This document shows, one piece after another, positions 37,922 to 41,940 of a stretch of 41,940 nucleotides of DNA (positions within the stretch are counted from its first letter, which is position 1; the number at the start of each line of letters is the position of its first letter). Origin of the DNA: Christensenella sp. UBA1685 (GTDB lineage Bacteria; Bacillota; Clostridia; Christensenellales; CAG-138). The stretch covers positions 1 to 41,940 of the forward strand of contig DCKB01000042.1 of assembly GCA_002320595.1 (NCBI GenBank), in the 5' to 3' direction. Made by a program: the position numbers and the translations under genes. The notes below the pieces were generated by a model that was not told the DNA's origin, made no database searches, and was given only the letters and a program-made list of their open reading frames with translations.

Positions 37922-38701
37922 ATGGGCGAATATAATCTGCTGATTGTTGATGACAACCTGAGGCTATGCAACGCAATTGCAGAACGCTTTTTGCAGGAGG
38001 GAAGATTTTCTGTCGATATTTGCAGCAGCGGCACGGAAGCTTTGGATTTTTTGAAGAAAAATGAGGCGGATGTTGCGCTTGTGGATATGCTTATGCCGGG
38101 GATGGACGGTGCGGAATTCATGATGCAATGCCGTGAGCAGAAACTGGGAGAGAACACAAAATTTATCGCACTCTCCTCGCTGACCAGCGAGGAGGTCGTC
38201 AAATTGACGCAATCACTCGGCATGGCATATTTTATTGCAATGCCTACGCCCCCCGAAAAGATATGCAGAACGGTCGTGCGGCTGCTCGGTATATTGCAGC
38301 AGGATTCTGCAAACGGTCAACAGAAAAAGCCGGAGAAGCGCCGCGATTTTGATCAGGAACGGATCATCTCGAACTATCTGCACATCATTGGCATCTCGCC
38401 GCATGTAAGCGGATATGCTTTTTTGAAGGCAGCAATCGAGTACTGCGTTGAAAATTATGGTAGGCGTATTTGCGTTACGACGGAAGTTTATCCTGAGGTG
38501 GCGCGCGTCTGCAACTCCACGCCAAAGCGCGTGGAGCGCAATATCCGCACGGCAATCGACCGTGCATGGTTCCGCGGCGACATTGAAATGCAGCATAAGC
38601 TGTTCGGGTATACGGTTAACGACAATAAAGGCAGGCCAACAAACAAGGAATGCATTGCCATGTTAACAGACAGGATCGTGATGCGTCAAAAATACCGTTG
38701 A
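37922..38701 (+). CDS. spo0A: Sporulation master regulator Spo0A, with atypical receiver
   Basis: The 259-residue response regulator has a receiver with acidic D10/D11, phospho-acceptor D55 (LVDMLMPGMDG) and S85/S86. After a linker, the Spo0A-specific DNA-binding domain runs from IGISPHVSGYAFLKAAIEY. It contains the recognition region STPKRVERNIRTAIDRAWFRGDI and LFGYTVNDNKGRPTNKECIAM. Identity as Spo0A is secure. The oddity is YFIAMP at 103-108: the near-invariant receiver lysine before the cis-Pro (YFILKP in B. subtilis) is methionine (M107). The ATG at 37922 has GAGAGGGG ten bases upstream; an ATG at 37838 lies within the promoter region. Confidence 0.95.
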   Translation: MGEYNLLIVDDNLRLCNAIAERFLQEGRFSVDICSSGTEALDFLKKNEADVALVDMLMPGMDGAEFMMQCREQKLGENTKFIALSSLTSEEVVKLTQSLGMAYFIAMPTPPEKICRTVVRLLGILQQDSANGQQKKPEKRRDFDQERIISNYLHIIGISPHVSGYAFLKAAIEYCVENYGRRICVTTEVYPEVARVCNSTPKRVERNIRTAIDRAWFRGDIEMQHKLFGYTVNDNKGRPTNKECIAMLTDRIVMRQKYR

Positions 38702-38716
38702 TTCCAAACAAGGTTT

Positions 38717-38747
38717 TTGAATAACATGCCGCTCGTCCAAGTATATT
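38717..38747 (+). promoter_or_regulatory. Candidate promoter of the spoIIM-like gene
   Basis: TTGAAT (38717-38722) and TATATT (38742-38747) are 19 bases apart, slightly long for sigma-A. Confidence 0.35.
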
Positions 38748-38777
38748 GAAAGCATAGAACGGAGGGCGGTCATTTTT

Positions 38778-39377
38778 ATGCCTAAAATAGAATCTTTAAA
38801 GCATACCCGGTTTTTCCGGATTTGCATGGCACATCCTTATGCAGTGGCATTCGGGTGTGGCTTTCTTGTACTGGGCATTGCAACGGGAGTCTCCACCTGT
38901 GCCATTCTGAAGCACGATAATCTCCTTGCGGATTGCATGGAGCGGGCGGGACAGTCGGCCGTGCTTTTTCATGGTTTTTTTCGTATTGCTCTATTTAATT
39001 TAATGCTTTGCTGCGGTGTGCTGAGCGGAACTTTATTCGCATCGTTCGTTCCTTTTTCTTGCGCATGCCTTACGTTAAAGGGGTTTGCGATTGGGTTTGT
39101 GATGAAACAACTCCAAATTGAATATGCGTGGTGGGGCGTGGTGTATGGGCTGGCCGGTATTATTCTGCCGTCCTTTTGCATGCTGACAGGGCTTATCTTT
39201 TGTTTTGGGCAGGGGGTGTCTCAACTGCGCGGGTTACAAAAAACGAGCAAGGGCTGGGAGCGGGAAGGCTTGCCTTCCTTGGAAGCCTGCGTTCGGTTGA
39301 CGGCTTTTCTTACCGCGATGGGGATTCTGCTCGAAGGAGTCGCAGCGCAGGTGCTTTTGCGCTTGATAATCGCATGA
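38778..39377 (+). CDS. spoIIM: SpoIIM-like stage II sporulation membrane protein
   Basis: The 199-residue protein has about five membrane helices. A first one near 21-42 (PYAVAFGCGFLVLGIATGVSTCAI) is followed by an outside loop, then FFRIALFNLMLCCGVLSGTLFASFVPFSCACLTLKGFAIGFVMKQL. YGLAGIILPSFCMLTGLIFCFGQGVSQLR and a last helix at the C-terminus follow. This layout matches SpoIIM (DUF95), part of the SpoIID-IIM-IIP engulfment machinery. Position supports it: in B. subtilis spoIIM lies upstream of deoB and dacF in the same order. Sequence recognition alone is moderate. A GGAGGGCGG ribosome site is present. Confidence 0.7.
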   Translation: MPKIESLKHTRFFRICMAHPYAVAFGCGFLVLGIATGVSTCAILKHDNLLADCMERAGQSAVLFHGFFRIALFNLMLCCGVLSGTLFASFVPFSCACLTLKGFAIGFVMKQLQIEYAWWGVVYGLAGIILPSFCMLTGLIFCFGQGVSQLRGLQKTSKGWEREGLPSLEACVRLTAFLTAMGILLEGVAAQVLLRLIIA

Positions 39378-39390
39378 TACTGAGCAAAAA

Positions 39391-39419
39391 TTGACGGGAT
39401 GCGGCTGGGATGTTACAAT
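39391..39419 (+). promoter_or_regulatory. Sigma-A promoter of deoB
   Basis: TTGACG (39391-39396) and TACAAT (39414-39419) are 17 bases apart. Transcription would start near 39426, which argues against the ATG at 39428 as the main translation start. Confidence 0.75.
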
Positions 39420-39472
39420 AATTATTAATGGAAAAACCAAAGAGAAAGGAGCGCTTTGCTTCGCAAGGCATT

Positions 39473-40645
39473 ATGATAAGCATGAAAAAACGGGTTGTTC
39501 TGATCGTTCTTGACAGCGTAGGCATCGGCGCACAGCCGGATGCAGCAGCGTTTGGGGATGCGGGAGCACATACGCTTGGCAATATTAATGAAAAAAGAAA
39601 GCTGCATATCCCCAACCTTCTTTCGCTTGGGCTTGGCAACATCCAAAACGCACGCTTGCCGCAGACAGATGCGCCCAAAGCAGCCTTCGGCCGCTCTGCC
39701 GAAGTGATTTTTGCTAAGGATACGACCTGTGGGCATTGGGAAATGGCCGGCGTTATTATGGAGCGGCCGTTCCAAACGTATCCCAACGGATTCCCGAAGG
39801 AGCTTATTTCAGAGTTTGAACGAAAAATCGGCCGGGGAACTTTGGGGAACTGCGTCGCTTCCGGCACGGTCATCATTCAGCAGCTTGGGGATGAACATGT
39901 GCGCACCGGAAAACCGATCATCTATACTTCTGCGGACAGCGTATTCCAAATTGCCGCGCATGAGCAGGTGATCCCCCTTGCAGATCTGTATGCAATGTGT
40001 GAAACAGCGCGCGCGATGCTTGTCGGCGACAACCTTGTTGGCCGCGTGATTGCGCGGCCGTTCCTTGGAAGCAATGGCGCTTACACGCGCACCGAAAACC
40101 GACGGGATTATGCTGTGGAACCCGTTGCAGAAACGATTTTGGACCGCTTTGCACAGCGCGGGCTTCAAACGGTGTCAATTGGGAAAATTGAAGACATATT
40201 TTGTCACCGCAACGTTGGGCTTGCAGACCATACAAAAAACAATCATGACGGGATCGAAGCAACCCTCAAATATTTGCAGGGAGATGAGGGCTCGTTTATT
40301 TTTACGAATTTGGTGGATTTCGATATGCTTTACGGCCATCGCAACGATGTGGAAGGCTATGCGAAAGCGTTGGAATACTTTGATGCACGTTTGCCTGAAC
40401 TGATCGCTGCGATGCGGGAGGGGGATCTGATGATCCTCACGGCGGACCATGGATGCGACCCAACGTATCCCGGCACGGATCATACGCGCGAATATATTCC
40501 AATCCTAGCGCTCGGCCCTGCTTGGAAAGGAGGCGCGCCGCTTGGCACGCGCACCACGTTTGCGGACATCGCCGCTACCGCAGTAGAGTACCTTACAGGC
40601 GAAATCTGGCACAATGGAACGTCCTTTTTGAATAAACTCCGCTGA
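39473..40645 (+). CDS. deoB: Phosphopentomutase DeoB
   Basis: The 390-residue alkaline-phosphatase-superfamily enzyme interconverts ribose-1-phosphate and ribose-5-phosphate in nucleoside salvage. Metal and catalytic motifs are VLIVLDSVGIGAQPDA, DTTCGHWEMAG with the phosphorylated Thr, LVDFDMLYGHRND and LTADHGCDPT. Starts at 39473 (AAGG close upstream) and 39482 are both possible; 39428 would add 15 residues but sits at the predicted transcription start. It lies between spoIIM-like and dacF-like genes as in B. subtilis, though the purine nucleoside phosphorylase usually present between deoB and dacF is absent. Confidence 0.97.
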   Translation: MISMKKRVVLIVLDSVGIGAQPDAAAFGDAGAHTLGNINEKRKLHIPNLLSLGLGNIQNARLPQTDAPKAAFGRSAEVIFAKDTTCGHWEMAGVIMERPFQTYPNGFPKELISEFERKIGRGTLGNCVASGTVIIQQLGDEHVRTGKPIIYTSADSVFQIAAHEQVIPLADLYAMCETARAMLVGDNLVGRVIARPFLGSNGAYTRTENRRDYAVEPVAETILDRFAQRGLQTVSIGKIEDIFCHRNVGLADHTKNNHDGIEATLKYLQGDEGSFIFTNLVDFDMLYGHRNDVEGYAKALEYFDARLPELIAAMREGDLMILTADHGCDPTYPGTDHTREYIPILALGPAWKGGAPLGTRTTFADIAATAVEYLTGEIWHNGTSFLNKLR

Positions 40646-40700
40646 AAAAGGCCCGCGCAAGAATCCACTGGCCTGAGAAAACTGAATTTGGTCATGAAAT

Positions 40701-40743
40701 CTTTCCTGCATCAATATGCTTAAAGCAGAAGATCGCAGGAAAG
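40701..40743 (+). promoter_or_regulatory. Inverted repeat covering the DacF-like gene's Shine-Dalgarno
   Basis: CTTTCCTGC (40701-40709) pairs perfectly with GCAGGAAAG (40735-40743), with a small inner stem TGCT/AGCA. The downstream arm contains the ribosome site AGGAAAGG (40737-40744) of the gene starting at 40753. In RNA it could hide the ribosome site; in DNA it could be an operator. The 40646-40752 gap shows no clear sigma-A promoter. Confidence 0.5.
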
Positions 40744-40752
40744 GTTTGTTTT

Positions 40753-41913
40753 ATGATGAAACGTTCTATGGTTCGGCGGATTACATCGTTGCTCCTCGCA
40801 ATGCTGTGCGCCTTTTGCATGCAGACAGCGTTTGCGGAACCTGAAAACGCAGCGGTAAATCTTTCGCGCGCAAAGAGCGCCGCAGTAGCGGAAGCATCCT
40901 CGCTTTCCATCGTGCTTGCAAAGGAGGTAGATACAAAGCTGGATGTGGCAGGCCTTGCGCGGCTGCCGGTTTTGTTGTATGTGTGTGAATCCATCGATGC
41001 GGGAATATTTGCACCGACGGCAACCGTCACTATAAGCGAAGCGGCAGCGGCCGTGCGGGGGCCAACTGCGTTTGTAGAGCCGTATGAACGCATCTCGGCG
41101 GAAGCGCTTTTGAAAGCAGCCGTAATGATTCTCGCGGGGGATGCGATTCAGGCGCTTGCCGAGGCCTGTGCCGGAACAAGCGGTGCAGCCCTAGCTGCAG
41201 TAAACGCGCGCCTTTCATCGCTTTCAATCGAAGCAGAATGCATGTCCCTCTCTGGGGAGGGGACACGGCTTTCGGCCAATGATCTGCTCAAGCTTGGCGG
41301 TGCCCTTGCAAAGTCAGAAACATTTTGCGCTTACAGTGCGAACTATATGGACGAGATCGTGCACGAGAAGGGCAATCGGACGGAGCTTGTAAACCCCAAC
41401 CGACTCATCCGCAATACCACAGGCTGCTTTGGCATTGCCACGGGGTCCTCTGCAGAAGCGGGATACTGCGGCCTGTTTGGCGTGCGCAGAGCAGAGACGG
41501 CATACCTTTGCGTTGTGACGGGCGCACCGGATTCGGCGGCGCGTTTTTCTATGGCGCAGGAGATGATCGAATATTGCTTTACCGCCTACAAAGCAACGGC
41601 TCTTGCACGTGCAGGCGAAGTACTTGTTGAGGCCATGCCGGTGCGAGGCGGGACGCTGGACACAGTGGACCTGGTTGCGGGAACTGACGCGGTGCTTCTT
41701 CTGCGGCAGGGGGAAACGTATGAGCGCGGCCTTTCGTTACCGGAAATTCTTACCGCGCCACTGCCTGCGGATCGTGCAGTTGGAAAGGCGTATTTTACCG
41801 GCCCAGATGGTACGGTTGTTGCCGAAATCGATCTGTTCCCCAAATCGGACGTTTCAGCCGCGACCTTGTGGGAACACGTTCGGCGCGTATTTGTTTATTG
41901 GCTGCATGCCTGA
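40753..41913 (+). CDS. DacF-like D-Ala-D-Ala carboxypeptidase homologue with degenerate active site
   Basis: The 386-residue protein has a Sec signal peptide (cleavage near AFAEP, about 28) and an S11/PBP5-like domain. A PBP5_C-like beta domain (about 290-365) and a C-terminal amphipathic helix (TLWEHVRRVFVYWLHA) as membrane tether follow. The overall match includes LLKAAVMI, ALAEACAG and TGSSAEAGYCGLF. All three catalytic motifs are lost: SxxK is G-L-A-R at 67-70, SxN is L-A-G at 127-129, and KTG is A-T-G at 229-231. It cannot be an ordinary carboxypeptidase, so a structural or binding role is inferred. The frame is intact. In B. subtilis dacF precedes spoIIAA-AB-sigF. Confidence 0.85.
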   Translation: MMKRSMVRRITSLLLAMLCAFCMQTAFAEPENAAVNLSRAKSAAVAEASSLSIVLAKEVDTKLDVAGLARLPVLLYVCESIDAGIFAPTATVTISEAAAAVRGPTAFVEPYERISAEALLKAAVMILAGDAIQALAEACAGTSGAALAAVNARLSSLSIEAECMSLSGEGTRLSANDLLKLGGALAKSETFCAYSANYMDEIVHEKGNRTELVNPNRLIRNTTGCFGIATGSSAEAGYCGLFGVRRAETAYLCVVTGAPDSAARFSMAQEMIEYCFTAYKATALARAGEVLVEAMPVRGGTLDTVDLVAGTDAVLLLRQGETYERGLSLPEILTAPLPADRAVGKAYFTGPDGTVVAEIDLFPKSDVSAATLWEHVRRVFVYWLHA

Positions 41914-41940
41914 AGAAGGAGTGACCAAGATAAAGAGGTA
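41914..41940 (+). other. Window end with a ribosome-site-like AAGGAG
   Basis: AAGGAG lies at 41916-41921. A GTG at 41921 overlaps it and is an unlikely start, so the next gene probably begins just outside the window. From Bacillus gene order spoIIAA would be expected, but nothing here shows it. Confidence 0.3.

Overview
The window is chromosomal DNA from an endospore-forming member of the Clostridia (Bacillota). The evidence is a complete spoIIIAA-AH operon, spoIVB, spo0A and a spoIIM-like gene, plus a CIRCE-controlled hrcA-grpE-dnaK-dnaJ operon and Firmicutes gene order throughout. By eye the DNA is GC-rich for a clostridium, and codons favour G/C at third positions. I cannot place it below class level with confidence; a Christensenellales- or Oscillospirales-like gut anaerobe is a guess. 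Almost every gene is on the + strand. I see no IS element, prophage, CRISPR array, rRNA or tRNA, and no gene-free stretch longer than 300 bases.

Layout. 1-4.4 kb: a purine-type NCS2 permease with a structured leader; a three-gene membrane redox operon (CLEC microprotein, NapH-like iron-sulfur protein, TlpA-like lipoprotein thioredoxin); then on the minus strand a LUD-domain protein and a GIY-YIG protein. 4.4-7.4 kb: lepA and hemW. 7.5-12.5 kb: the heat-shock operon behind a sigma-A promoter and CIRCE operator, with a strong hairpin between dnaK and dnaJ. 12.6-13.7 kb (minus): an unrecognised HExxH protein. 13.8-17.6 kb: prmA, rsmE, mtaB running without a stop into a HIT gene, then rpsU on its own promoter. 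17.7-19.4 kb: ylmC/ymxH-like gene, nrdR, pgeF. 19.5-24.7 kb: a small membrane protein of unknown function, then spoIIIAA-AH with a very short SpoIIIAF. 24.8-26.1 kb: the Asp23-AmaP-DUF2273 envelope module. 26.1-35.7 kb: nusB, a TsaD paralogue, xseA, xseB, ispA, dxs, tlyA, nadK, argR, recN. 35.8-41.9 kb: spoIVB, a NusG/LoaP-like gene, spo0A, spoIIM-like, deoB and a DacF-like protein.

How the genes work together. The last 22 kb is a sporulation and housekeeping island. SpoIIIA proteins build the mother cell-forespore channel, SpoIVB signals across the intermembrane space, Spo0A commands entry into sporulation, and SpoIIM belongs to the engulfment machinery. Interleaved are isoprenoid synthesis (ispA, dxs), DNA repair (xseAB, recN), NAD(P) supply (nadK) and arginine control (argR).

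Main departures from the textbook versions: a DacF homologue lacking all three penicillin-binding active-site motifs, with its Shine-Dalgarno inside an inverted repeat; a Spo0A whose receiver lacks the conserved lysine; a 57-residue SpoIIIAF reduced to its membrane hairpin; an in-frame mtaB-HIT read-through; a NusG paralogue between spoIVB and spo0A; and a gluzincin-like orphan inside the chaperone/methyltransferase block. I did not find a clear new multi-gene system. These are individually unusual versions of known components, clustered in sporulation genes.
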